From RGIG6353 sp045535585 (lineage in GTDB: Bacteria; Bacillota; Clostridia; Oscillospirales; SIG627), in NCBI GenBank assembly GCA_045535585.1, contig JAZSLY010000196.1, positions 1 to 9,852 of the forward strand: a DNA stretch of 9,852 bases, read 5' to 3'. A program made the translations under genes and the position numbers. Under the pieces are notes generated by a model that was not told the origin of the DNA, did no database searches, and saw nothing but the letters and a program-made list of their open reading frames with translations. Shown here piece by piece: positions 1 to 6,662 of the stretch (within the stretch, counting starts at the first letter, position 1; the number at the start of each line of letters is the position of its first letter).

Positions 1-54
1 GTTATTATAGATTTTCTCAATAAAATGAAAAAGTGAAAATTACTCAGATGTTTT

Positions 55-86
55 GAGGGCTGACAGATTGATTTCTGCCAGCCCTC
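55..86 (+). terminator. Hairpin, possible plus-strand terminator
   Basis: A 12-bp inverted repeat with one mismatch (arms 55-66 and 75-86, GAGGGCTG against CAGCCCTC, 8-nt loop) lies just beyond the 3' end of ohrR. On the plus strand it is followed by a U-rich run (TGTATTATTTTT). On the minus strand, the direction of ohrR, it is followed by AAAACATC, which has no U-tract. It therefore looks more like the terminator of a plus-strand gene to the left of the window, although the stem may also protect or end the ohrR mRNA. The fold is seen in the sequence; the function is inferred. Confidence 0.55.
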
Positions 87-90
87 TGTA

Positions 91-525
91 TTATTTTTCT
101 GTATTCAAAACCTTATAAAGCAATCCGTAAAGTTGTATAACTTCCTCGGGCTCAAGTCCAACGCAACCTGCAACCTTGGAAGGCACTTCCACGGCTCTTT
201 CCTTGAGCGCCTCTCCGCTGTCGGTCAGAAAAACGCTGACCGAGCGCTCGTCGGTGGTGCTTCGCTTGCGCACAACGTATCCCTTCGCTTCAAGGCTTTT
301 GAGCACGGGCGTCATTGTTCCCGAATCAAGAAACAACTTTTCACCAAGCGCCCCTACGGTAATCTCCTTTTGTTCCCACAATACCATCATAGTAACGTAC
401 TGCGTGTAGGTGATATTAAGCTCGTCAAGGTAGGGACGGTAGCTTTTGATAACCTCGCGCGCGGCGGCATAAAGAGGAAAGCAAAGCTGATTTTCAAGCT
501 TTAAATCATCGTATTTTTTATCCAT
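91..525 (-). CDS. ohrR: OhrR-type MarR family peroxide-sensing repressor
   Basis: This encodes a 144-residue winged-helix MarR regulator of the OhrR group, which represses organic hydroperoxide resistance genes until a reactive cysteine is oxidised. The N-terminal KLENQLCFPLYAA segment puts Cys15 where the sensing cysteine of Bacillus subtilis OhrR lies. Tyr29 and Tyr40, the tyrosines that hydrogen-bond that cysteine in B. subtilis, are both present. The DNA-binding helix and wing are at about residues 55-100 (LFLDSGTMTPVLKSLEAKG, then DERSV). A second cysteine, Cys121, is discussed in the findings. The start is supported because the spacing from Met1 to Cys15 equals that of the B. subtilis protein, although the ribosome binding site is weak (GGGCG). 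It lies 12 bp downstream of the flavodoxin-like gene and is probably co-transcribed. No ohr peroxidase gene is visible. The subfamily call is firm; the target genes are inferred. Confidence 0.88.
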   Translation of the reverse strand: MDKKYDDLKLENQLCFPLYAAAREVIKSYRPYLDELNITYTQYVTMMVLWEQKEITVGALGEKLFLDSGTMTPVLKSLEAKGYVVRKRSTTDERSVSVFLTDSGEALKERAVEVPSKVAGCVGLEPEEVIQLYGLLYKVLNTEK

Positions 526-537
526 AATTACGCCCGT

Positions 538-954
538 TTAGCTCTCTTTTGTGACAATGCTCTTTGCAAGCTCTGAAGCCTTTGCAATATCCGCTTCGTT
601 GGGTCTGCCTTTATGGAACCTTGCAAACTCGCCACGACAATGGAATTCCTCGTTTGCAACCTCCACTCCCACACCCTTTGCCACCTTTGACACGGGTTTT
701 TTCATAGATTTCATCATTGCAGACGTGCCTATGCAAACGATCTTACCGATATTGTCCTTGTTTTCGATAATAAACCTCTTTACCGCCTCGTCTACGTCAA
801 ATGCGTAATAAGAGCAACCAAGGAACAAAACGTCTGCTTTTTCTGTAAGCGGGACGGACACGTCCTTCGCCTCCACCGACAACGCCTTTGCAACGCCCTC
901 TGCCAATTTCTTCGTATTTCCCGAACGGGTATAGTAACGAACTGCTGCTTTCAT
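538..954 (-). CDS. Short flavodoxin-family protein
   Basis: This 138-residue cytoplasmic protein has a flavodoxin fold. Residues 4-20 (AVRYYTRSGNTKKLAEG) form the first beta strand and the FMN phosphate-binding loop (T-R-S-G-N-T, 9-14). A second nucleotide-contacting region is LGCSYYAFDVDEAV (about 46-59), and IGKIVCIGTSA (about 73-83) fits a central strand followed by the isoalloxazine-side loop. Such proteins carry electrons with bound FMN or act as small NAD(P)H or quinone reductases; the partner cannot be read from the sequence. The start has a good site (AAAGGAGTG about 8 nt upstream). It is the first gene of an operon with ohrR, which suggests a role under oxidant stress. It is at the short end for flavodoxins. 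The fold is well supported; the specific activity is unknown. Confidence 0.85.
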   Translation of the reverse strand: MKAAVRYYTRSGNTKKLAEGVAKALSVEAKDVSVPLTEKADVLFLGCSYYAFDVDEAVKRFIIENKDNIGKIVCIGTSAMMKSMKKPVSKVAKGVGVEVANEEFHCRGEFARFHKGRPNEADIAKASELAKSIVTKES

Positions 955-1007
955 ATTACAAACACTCCTTTATCTTTTTTCATTTTTATATTCAGCGATG
1001 TAAAAAG

Positions 1008-1022
1008 CTCGATTAAATTGAG
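1008..1022. promoter_or_regulatory. Candidate OhrR operator at flavodoxin-ohrR start site
   Basis: CTCGATTAAATTGAG is a pseudo-palindrome with 7-bp arms (6 of 7 positions complementary) around a central A. It covers about +1 to +15 of the transcript predicted from the promoter at 1030-1058. MarR proteins bind such short palindromes, and the AT-rich centre resembles half-sites of the TACAATT/AATTGTA kind known for B. subtilis OhrR. Autoregulation by the downstream OhrR is the inference. Confidence 0.5.
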
Positions 1023-1029
1023 TTCAACG

Positions 1030-1058
1030 ATTATAGCATAAAAGGTGTAGGTTGTCAA
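1030..1058 (-). promoter_or_regulatory. Consensus sigma-A promoter of flavodoxin-ohrR operon
   Basis: Read on the minus strand there is a perfect -35 TTGACA (1058-1053), a 17-bp spacer and a perfect -10 TATAAT (1035-1030). Transcription should begin near 1023, leaving a leader of about 70 nt before the flavodoxin start. Such a strong core promoter usually needs repression, which fits the adjacent operator candidate. Confidence 0.85.
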
Positions 1059-1133
1059 CAAGCAAGCTTGAGACTCGTTACAGAACGGTTTTTAAAATTC
1101 TTTGTCCACTGTGATGAAACATTCGTTTTGCAA

Positions 1134-1919
1134 TCAGCGCTTACTGTGAGAGGGGGCGTGCCCCGTCAGCTTTAAATATGCCTTATAAAACGAGGAATAA
1201 TCGCCAAAACCGCAATCCTCGTATATTTTCGTGGGATAGTTTCCTGCGCCAAGAAGCCTTTCGGCAAAGGCAACTCTTTTCTGTACGACGTATTTGTGAA
1301 GAGATATGCCCATTTCGTCGGTAAAAACGTGAGACAGAGTTGAGGGGGATACGCCGAGAGCCATGGCGACAGAGGTGGCATCAAGGTTTCCTGATATATT
1401 CTTTTCCACGTAGCGAATAGCTTCTGTAGCTATGCGGCTTCTGCCACTCTCGTTTTCGTCTGCGCCCTTGGCTTCAAGAGATGATAGCAGCAGCAAAAGA
1501 GAGCCGTAGGCAAGTGCTTGATGGCGTGAGGCGTTTTTTTCGCCTTCCCTCAATACTTCACAAAGCCGGCAAAGGAGGGTTTCCGTATTTCCGTCAAGCT
1601 TTTCAAAGATGCGCACCGACGAAAAGCTATTTAGTAAAAGCTCGTCAAAGCCGTCAAGTGAGGTGAAGCTGATTTTTAACCTTTCAAAGCCTTTTGGGTC
1701 GTCAAGCTTGAAAAAGTGATAGCTTTCCCTCGGTATCAAAACTAAAGAACGGGGAGAAAGCTTTTTTGAAAAAGCGTCGCAGATAAAGGTTGCGTCACCG
1801 CCAAGATAATATAGAATTTCGTGGTACGAGTGTATCTCGCGCTCGTCAACGAGAGGCTTGCGGGTATAACAAAAGCTGACGCCTTTTAAAGTCTTTTTAA
1901 ATTCAAAATACGTATTCAT
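1134..1919 (-). CDS. AraC family transcriptional regulator
   Basis: This is a 261-residue regulator. Residues about 10-85 form a cupin-type ligand-binding domain (EIHSYHEILYYLGGDATF and PRSLVLIPRESYHFF are typical). Residues about 163-258 carry the AraC double helix-turn-helix: helix 1 region LDATSVAMALGVSPSTLSHVF (179-199) and helix 2 region IYEDCGFGDYSSFYKAYLKLTG (232-253) with the family-typical CGF..YSSFYKAFK-like signature. It is divergent from the aminotransferase and sialidase-like genes and is the obvious candidate to control them, probably in response to a small molecule. No Shine-Dalgarno sequence precedes the ATG, and the predicted promoter would start transcription at or beside the ATG (see findings). 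No other in-frame ATG follows early enough to keep the cupin domain. The family is certain; the effector is unknown. Confidence 0.9.
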   Translation of the reverse strand: MNTYFEFKKTLKGVSFCYTRKPLVDEREIHSYHEILYYLGGDATFICDAFSKKLSPRSLVLIPRESYHFFKLDDPKGFERLKISFTSLDGFDELLLNSFSSVRIFEKLDGNTETLLCRLCEVLREGEKNASRHQALAYGSLLLLLSSLEAKGADENESGRSRIATEAIRYVEKNISGNLDATSVAMALGVSPSTLSHVFTDEMGISLHKYVVQKRVAFAERLLGAGNYPTKIYEDCGFGDYSSFYKAYLKLTGHAPSHSKR

Positions 1920-1925
1920 ATATTT

Positions 1926-1954
1926 ATTATATCATCATTTTGCAGGAATTTCAA
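1926..1954 (-). promoter_or_regulatory. Promoter of araC-type gene, leaderless start predicted
   Basis: On the minus strand, -35 TTGAAA (1954-1949), a 17-bp spacer and a perfect TATAAT (1931-1926) are present. The A of the ATG is at 1919, only 7 nt from the end of the -10 box, so the transcript would start at or within a few bases of the start codon. Confidence 0.65.
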
Positions 1955-1975
1955 TGTATTTACTGAATTTTCAAT
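1947..1975. promoter_or_regulatory. Direct repeats, candidate AraC-family operator
   Basis: AATTTCAAT (1947-1955) and AATTTTCAAT (1966-1975) share TTTCAAT copies that start 20 bp apart (1949 and 1969), about two helical turns. AraC-family proteins commonly bind tandem direct repeats at about this spacing. The first copy overlaps the -35 box of the regulator's own promoter and the second abuts the -35 box of the divergent operon, so one bound dimer could affect both. The repeats are seen; the binding is inferred. Confidence 0.45.
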
Positions 1976-2003
1976 TTACATTTCTATTTTTGTGTATTAT
2001 CAT
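1975..2003 (+). promoter_or_regulatory. Probable promoter of aminotransferase operon
   Basis: TTTACA (1975-1980), a 17-bp spacer and TATCAT (1998-2003) make a moderate sigma-A promoter, with transcription expected near 2010. The weak -10 suits a promoter needing activation by the divergent AraC-type regulator. Confidence 0.5.
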
Positions 2004-2036
2004 AGAGTTGTGATAAATAATTGCTTGGAGGTAGAA

Positions 2037-3326
2037 ATGGAATATCCCTGCGGTCTGCTTTTTGAAGAGAGCTACGTGAAGGAGCTGAAAAGCAAATTTC
2101 ATATGGTTGATTACGATTTGGAAAATGGCAAGAGGCTATTTTTTGATAACTCGGGTGGGTCATTGAGACTGAAGAGTTGTGTTTCGGCAAAGGCTGAATT
2201 CGAAGCCTATCCCGATTGCCCCGAGAGAGAGCACCCTCGTGCTCTGGAGCTGAAAAGAATTGTTAAAGAGGGCAACGACGCGCTTCTCAAAACGGTTTTC
2301 GGCGCTTGCGAGGGCTCGATTATGACCGAGCTGACGGCGTCGCAAACGATGTTTCAGCTGGTAGGCATAATAATGGAGAATACCTCGGGTAAAAACGCCG
2401 TGGTTTCATCCCTTGAGCATCCATCGGCATTCGATGCGGTGGAGTTTTATTGCAAAAAGACGGGCAAAGAGCTTCGGGTGATACCTGCAAACGCCGAGAC
2501 GGGTGGCATTGACCCTGAAGCCGTGGCTGATTTGGTGGACGAGGACACCTGTCTCGTTTCGGTGACGTCGGCGTCAAACGTAAGCGGTGCGATAATCGAT
2601 ATAGAAAAAATAGTCAGTCTGGCAAGGGCAAAAAAGCCAGATTTATTCATAATCAGCGACGCAGTTCAGCACGCCCCTCATTGCAGACTTGAGGCGGAAA
2701 GACTGGGACTTGACGGAATGAATTTTGCACCCTACAAATTTTTCGGTATACGGGGATGCGGATTTGCCTACGTTTCACCGCGCGTGGCGGCGCTTTCTCA
2801 CCATAAGCTGATTGCAAAGGAGCAGGGCGTTTTCGAGCTTGGCACTCCCGCACCTGCAAATTTTGCGGCGATGCTTGAGGTTATTAAGTACGTAAAGGAA
2901 ATAGGTGCGCACTTTTTGCCCAACGAGACCGACGGGAATACTCTGTACGCCGAGGGAATGAGGCGTATACACCTTCACGAGCGAGGACTTTTATTCAGAC
3001 TTCTTGAGGGTGACGGATCTTGCGGATTAAGGCACGTTAAAGGTGTGCAGGTTTTTGCGGATAATCACGATCTTACCCGACGGGATCTTATAACGGCGAT
3101 AGCAATTGACGGGCTGTCTTTATCGGAAACGGTGGCAGAATATTACAAGAGAGGCGTAATCGTCTGTGACAGACCGAAAACAAGTATCTACGCTCGTCGG
3201 ATAGTTGAGGCTTTGAAAATTGACGGAGCGATACGCGTCTCCCCTATGCACTGTCACGGGCAAGAGGATATAGATGCGTTTTTGGATATTACTCGCGATA
3301 TCGCAGAAATGGCTGCGAAAAGATAA
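2037..3326 (+). CDS. Class V aminotransferase-fold PLP-dependent enzyme
   Basis: This 429-residue cytoplasmic enzyme has the class V aminotransferase / cysteine desulfurase fold. The open frame extends up to a GTG at 1992, but the ATG at 2037 has the clear GGAGGT site (2027-2032), so I start there. Visible PLP-site features, numbered from that start, are: SLEHPSAFDA (His128, likely ring-stacking), TSASNVSG (Asn181), ISDAVQHAPH (Asp208 pairing with the pyridine nitrogen, then Gln211), NFAPYKFFG (Lys234, Schiff-base lysine), ELGTPAPAN (phosphate-contact Thr) and AIRVSP (Arg400, likely substrate carboxylate). The N-terminal LFFDNSGGS and overall layout resemble the cysteine desulfurase-like VC1184 group. 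No typical desulfurase loop with a catalytic cysteine (SGSAC) is seen, so sulfur transfer is doubtful; transamination, lyase or epimerase chemistry are alternatives. It is followed 27 bp later by a sialidase-like gene, probably in one operon. Substrate unknown. Confidence 0.85.
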   Translation: MEYPCGLLFEESYVKELKSKFHMVDYDLENGKRLFFDNSGGSLRLKSCVSAKAEFEAYPDCPEREHPRALELKRIVKEGNDALLKTVFGACEGSIMTELTASQTMFQLVGIIMENTSGKNAVVSSLEHPSAFDAVEFYCKKTGKELRVIPANAETGGIDPEAVADLVDEDTCLVSVTSASNVSGAIIDIEKIVSLARAKKPDLFIISDAVQHAPHCRLEAERLGLDGMNFAPYKFFGIRGCGFAYVSPRVAALSHHKLIAKEQGVFELGTPAPANFAAMLEVIKYVKEIGAHFLPNETDGNTLYAEGMRRIHLHERGLLFRLLEGDGSCGLRHVKGVQVFADNHDLTRRDLITAIAIDGLSLSETVAEYYKRGVIVCDRPKTSIYARRIVEALKIDGAIRVSPMHCHGQEDIDAFLDITRDIAEMAAKR

Positions 3327-3353
3327 ATGAAACGCTGAAAAGGAGAAATAAAT

Positions 3354-4451
3354 ATGAATTACGGTATGGATATGACACAGATAAACGACGCCCTTTCCCA
3401 AACTGCTGCCTGCGGGTCGGAGATTGCCTACGACAAGGCAAACGGTCTCGTTTTCGTCTCTTATATGACGGGGCTTCGAAAAAGCTACGGTGAATCTACG
3501 GGAAAGATATGCCTGTCGGTATTCTCCCCTTCCCAGCCTCATAACGTTCGCCATAAGGTGATTGACGAGGGAGTTGGAGAGTCACGCGGGTTTTTATGCA
3601 ACGCCAATTATATCGTGGGCGACGGGGTGAACAGAATCATTTTCACCACCACGAAGGGCGAGCTTGCCACCTTTTACCGCGACTATGATTTCTACAATGA
3701 CAAGGTTTCAGAGCGAGTGGAGATGCTTTTGCGTACCGATGAGGGCGACGTTCGCTTGAACGGCGATAGCTACCGCGATTATCTTGCAAAGAAAGGCTTG
3801 ACGGTGGAAGGAATCAGCCACCCCATCGTAAATAAGGTAACACGGTATAAGGACGAGCTTTATACGGCTGTTTCCTACGATGCCACGGGCTATCCGATAC
3901 TCTGTAAAATTGAGGGGAACGTCCTCGTACCCTTTGCTATATGCCCCGAGCCTATGACCTATGAGTTCCGTTATTTCATAAACGATGACGGAATATTTGG
4001 AATGTACCGCTTTCCGCCCGACGATAACGACGTAGGACACGCGGCTTATACCGTTTCAAAGGACGGAGGCAAAACTTGGAATACCGAAATTTTTGCCGAC
4101 GGGATACAGTCCCGTCCCGATATTATGGAATATTACGGTAAGCCCTTGATAGTTTACAATTACAAGAGCGATAAGAGCATAGAGAATTGGCCTGTTATGC
4201 ATCATTTCCGCAATTCGATCAAGATGATATACGACGGCAGGGTAATTTTCGATTGGTTTACGAAATACGGAATCGTAGAGCACGAGACCGTCAGCATATG
4301 CAAAGACTTGTATATGGCATTTTCAAATTGTCCGCAGGCGCTGTCTACCGAAAACGGCAATGCGTGGTTTGAATACGGAAATTACGTTGAGCAAGGAAAA
4401 GAAGCAATCCAATGGATGAAGCTTGGATGTCTTGTGAAGCCTGAGCGCTAA
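3354..4451 (+). CDS. Sialidase-like (Asp-box) propeller protein, intracellular
   Basis: This encodes 365 residues with no signal peptide or membrane segment, so it is presumably cytoplasmic. A clear Asp-box, SKDGGKTWN (235-243, pattern S-x-D-x-G-x-x-W), marks a beta-propeller of the sialidase/BNR type. Other blade-like segments are EIAYDKANGLVFVSYMT (23-39), SRPDIMEYYGKPLIVYNY (253-270) and FRNSIKMIYDGRVIFD (285-300), whose Arg286 sits as arginines do in sialidase-type sequences. I cannot assign the full arginine triad, the nucleophilic tyrosine or the acid Asp with confidence, so enzymatic activity is open; a hydrolase, lyase or non-catalytic propeller are all possible. The start is fixed by AAGGAG (3340-3345) 8 nt upstream. 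It lies 27 bp after the PLP enzyme and both are likely controlled by the divergent AraC-type regulator. The fold is probable; the function is not known. Confidence 0.65.
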   Translation: MNYGMDMTQINDALSQTAACGSEIAYDKANGLVFVSYMTGLRKSYGESTGKICLSVFSPSQPHNVRHKVIDEGVGESRGFLCNANYIVGDGVNRIIFTTTKGELATFYRDYDFYNDKVSERVEMLLRTDEGDVRLNGDSYRDYLAKKGLTVEGISHPIVNKVTRYKDELYTAVSYDATGYPILCKIEGNVLVPFAICPEPMTYEFRYFINDDGIFGMYRFPPDDNDVGHAAYTVSKDGGKTWNTEIFADGIQSRPDIMEYYGKPLIVYNYKSDKSIENWPVMHHFRNSIKMIYDGRVIFDWFTKYGIVEHETVSICKDLYMAFSNCPQALSTENGNAWFEYGNYVEQGKEAIQWMKLGCLVKPER

Positions 4452-4482
4452 ATGCAGAAAAAACGACAAGTCACAGATGAAC

Positions 4483-4515
4483 AAAAAGGCTCCCTTGTGT
4501 TAAGGGAGTCTTTTT
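4483..4515. terminator. Shared bidirectional terminator
   Basis: GGCTCCCTT (4488-4496) pairs with AAGGGAGTC (4502-4510) around loop GTGTT, with one G-U pair. The stem is flanked by AAAAA on the left and TTTTT on the right, so a U-tract follows on both strands. It lies between convergent genes and can end both the sialidase-like operon (plus) and ktrBA (minus). Confidence 0.9.
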
Positions 4516-4561
4516 ATCGCTTTGTGTTTCTGTATTTCTCTACAAGTTGGAATTTGACGGC

Positions 4562-5212
4562 TTATTTCAATTTCCCCAATTTTGCAGTATTAGCGATCAC
4601 GATCAGAGTAGTTTCCTTATCAAGTGCCTGCTCGGGGTTAACGTTGACATTGACGTTTTCGCCTTTTTTTATTGCAACAATATTAAAACCGTATTTTTTG
4701 CGGAGATTTAATTCGATTAAATTTTTGCCGCACCATTCATCCTTTACGTCGATTTCTATCATAGACACATCCTTAGATAGAGATATCATATCAATAAAGC
4801 CCGAGCTGAGTAGATTTTTGGCAAGGCGTATCCCCGATTCTTCCTCAGGAAACAGTACTTGATCTGCTCCCACACGAAGCAAAATCTTTTGGTGCATCTC
4901 GTTAGCGCATTTTGCGATAACGGTCTTAACGCCTGCCTCCTTGCAAAGTGTGACCGCCATTACGCTTGCTTCGAGATTGCTCGCCATACAAACGATGACG
5001 GTATCAATAGCGCCTATGCCAAGACGGGAGATTACCTCCGTGTCTGTCACGTCGGCGCACTTGCAAACCGGCAGATATGCCGCTGCATCGTTGACAATTC
5101 TTTCCTCAATATCAACAGCGATAACCTCCATACCATTCTCTACAAGCTCTCTTGCCACTGCTGTGCCATATCTTCCAAGTCCAAAAACTGCGTATGTTTT
5201 CTTTGATTTCAT
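4562..5212 (-). CDS. ktrA: Ktr/Trk potassium uptake gating subunit KtrA
   Basis: This 216-residue cytoplasmic RCK protein forms the octameric ring that gates the KtrB potassium channel. The RCK_N Rossmann domain (about 1-125) starts with VFGLGRYGTAVA, giving GxGxxG at 11-16 and the nucleotide-ribose acidic residue Asp34 (VIAVDIEE). CADVTD (52-57), IGAIDTVIVCM and AKCANEMHQKIL are typical of the family. The RCK_C domain (about 135-214) includes the MIEIDVKDEWCGKNLIELNLRKKYG region; RCK_C is the part that binds c-di-AMP in Firmicute KtrA proteins, which I infer but cannot confirm here. The length matches B. subtilis KtrA (about 222). The ribosome binding site AAAGGAGC overlaps the ktrB stop codon, with a 12-bp gap, so the genes are translated from one mRNA. 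Confidence is high. Confidence 0.95.
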   Translation of the reverse strand: MKSKKTYAVFGLGRYGTAVARELVENGMEVIAVDIEERIVNDAAAYLPVCKCADVTDTEVISRLGIGAIDTVIVCMASNLEASVMAVTLCKEAGVKTVIAKCANEMHQKILLRVGADQVLFPEEESGIRLAKNLLSSGFIDMISLSKDVSMIEIDVKDEWCGKNLIELNLRKKYGFNIVAIKKGENVNVNVNPEQALDKETTLIVIANTAKLGKLK

Positions 5213-5224
5213 TTTTGAGCTCCT

Positions 5225-6586
5225 TTATCCAATACTGATTTCTTCCGTTGGTTCGGAAATGACATTCTGACTTTCATTTTTACTTCCAAGCGCCACTGCA
5301 AGTGATATGGGGCCGACTCTGCCGAAGTACATTGTTACAATGATAACGAACTTTCCAAATGTGTTAAGTGTTGCCGTTAAGTTTCTTGAAAGACCGACGG
5401 TTGCGGTCGCGCTGACAGTTTCATAAACCGCATCAATGGCTGAGGCATTACTCGTCGCCATCAAAAGTAGGGTTGACGCGGTGCATATCGTAAGAAAAGC
5501 CACCATTACTGCAACAGCCTTTTTTACCGATCTTTCGGAAACACTGCGACCGAACAAGGTTCCGCTGTTCTTATTTCTGATAGTAGCAAATGCCGAACAT
5601 ACAAGCACGGCAATGGTTACAGTTTTCATACCGCCTGCCGTTCCCACAGGTGAACCGCCTATCAGCATCAAGATAATAGATACGGTGGCAGAGGCATTTG
5701 TCAGACTCTCTTGCGGAACAGAAGCAAAGCCCGCCGTTCTCGTTGTAACCGACTGGAAGAATGAAATCTGAATTTTATCAAAAAGGGACATATCTCCAAT
5801 AGTCAACGGATTCGTATATTCAAAAATAAAGATGAGAATCGCACCGACAAAAACGAGCCCTGCAGTAACGGAGATCGCAATCTTTGAGTGCAAGGTCAGG
5901 TGTCTGAATATCCTGCGATTCTTGGGTGAACGGCTCTTAACAACACGAAGCACGTCCCACCATACAATATAGCCGAGACCACCGAGAATAATGAGAGCAG
6001 AGGTGACAATATTTATCAACGGGTTAGTGGCGTAATTACAAAGGCTATTTTCCGCTATTATGTCAATGCCTGCATTACAAAAGGCGGAAACCGAATTAAA
6101 TACCGATATCCAGATGCCCGCAGCACCAAACTCCGGTATGAACACCAGCATATAAATAAGAGCACCTATTCCTTCGACAATCAGCGTGCCGAACAGTACG
6201 TTCTTGACAAACTTTGCAAGCCCTGACATCGTATTAAGATTAAACGCGTCTTGAATAAGCAAATGGTCGCCAATACCCATTTTTCTATTGAGAAGAAGCA
6301 TCAGTCCGGACATAATGGTGACGATACCAAGACCGCCGATCTGTATTAAGAGCAATATAACAATCTGCCCGAACAAGCTCCAAGTGGACACCGTGGGAAG
6401 CGTGACGAGTCCTGTCACGCAGGTGGAAGTTGTTGCCATAAAAAGCGCGTCAAGATACGGCACGGCTTTACCGCTTGCAGAACTAATCGGCAATGCCAAA
6501 AGCCCGCTTCCTATGAGAATGGTCACAAGAAAGCTAATCAATATGATCTGCGTAGTCGAAAACGTAAATTTCTTTTTTCTAACCAT
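5225..6586 (-). CDS. ktrB: Ktr/Trk potassium uptake channel subunit KtrB
   Basis: This multi-pass membrane potassium (Na+-coupled) channel of the TrkH/KtrB family has 453 residues from the chosen start. All four pore loops with their selectivity-filter glycines are visible: TSTCVTG (Gly59), SAFCNAG (Gly173), VTTRTAG (Gly286) and SATATVG (Gly398). The third repeat also has the intramembrane gating loop GGSPVGTAGGMKT (310-322), which controls conduction in KtrB. The positively charged KNRRIFRHLT loop (about 222-231) faces the cytosol. The frame continues upstream to a TTG at 6607 without a ribosome binding site; the ATG at 6586 has AGGG 8 nt upstream and lies after the leader hairpin, so it is preferred. 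It is co-transcribed with ktrA. All key residues are intact, and function in K+ homeostasis is well supported. Confidence 0.94.
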   Translation of the reverse strand: MVRKKKFTFSTTQIILISFLVTILIGSGLLALPISSASGKAVPYLDALFMATTSTCVTGLVTLPTVSTWSLFGQIVILLLIQIGGLGIVTIMSGLMLLLNRKMGIGDHLLIQDAFNLNTMSGLAKFVKNVLFGTLIVEGIGALIYMLVFIPEFGAAGIWISVFNSVSAFCNAGIDIIAENSLCNYATNPLINIVTSALIILGGLGYIVWWDVLRVVKSRSPKNRRIFRHLTLHSKIAISVTAGLVFVGAILIFIFEYTNPLTIGDMSLFDKIQISFFQSVTTRTAGFASVPQESLTNASATVSIILMLIGGSPVGTAGGMKTVTIAVLVCSAFATIRNKNSGTLFGRSVSERSVKKAVAVMVAFLTICTASTLLLMATSNASAIDAVYETVSATATVGLSRNLTATLNTFGKFVIIVTMYFGRVGPISLAVALGSKNESQNVISEPTEEISIG

Positions 6587-6605
6587 AAATTTTTCCCTAA
6601 AAAGC

Positions 6606-6642
6606 AAAAAGAAACCAACGGTCTCTGCAGTCAGCTGGTTCC
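6606..6642 (-). terminator. Terminator-like hairpin in ktrB 5' leader
   Basis: On the minus strand GGAACCAGC (6642-6634) pairs with GTTGGTTTC (6619-6611), 9 bp with two G-U pairs and a 14-nt loop, followed directly by TTTTT (6610-6606) and, two bases later, another five T. It lies between the ktrB promoter and its ribosome binding site. No minus-strand gene ends here, so it looks like an attenuator rather than an ordinary terminator. I see no recognised riboswitch upstream of it; only about 20 nt separate it from the predicted start of transcription. Confidence 0.6.
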
Positions 6643-6662
6643 TTATCTTATTATTTCTTTTT

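Noticed and set aside
1992..2036. Upstream GTG start extending the PLP enzyme by 15 residues
   Set aside because: The GTG lies inside the predicted promoter and lacks a ribosome binding site, while the ATG at 2037 has GGAGGT at ideal spacing.
2037..3326. Cysteine desulfurase (NifS/IscS/SufS) assignment
   Set aside because: The fold and PLP lysine fit, but no recognisable catalytic cysteine loop was found, so only the broad class V call is kept.
4452..4862. Plus-strand open frame of 136 codons directly after the sialidase-like gene
   Set aside because: It runs through the terminator at 4483-4515 and then antisense to ktrA, with no ribosome binding site. It is a shadow frame.
6587..6607. TTG start extending KtrB by 7 residues
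   Set aside because: It has no Shine-Dalgarno sequence and falls in the U-tract of the leader hairpin; ATG at 6586 is better placed.
6586..6660. ydaO-type c-di-AMP riboswitch upstream of ktrB
   Set aside because: The leader is only about 74 nt and has none of the conserved ydaO motifs I could recognise; only a simple hairpin is present.
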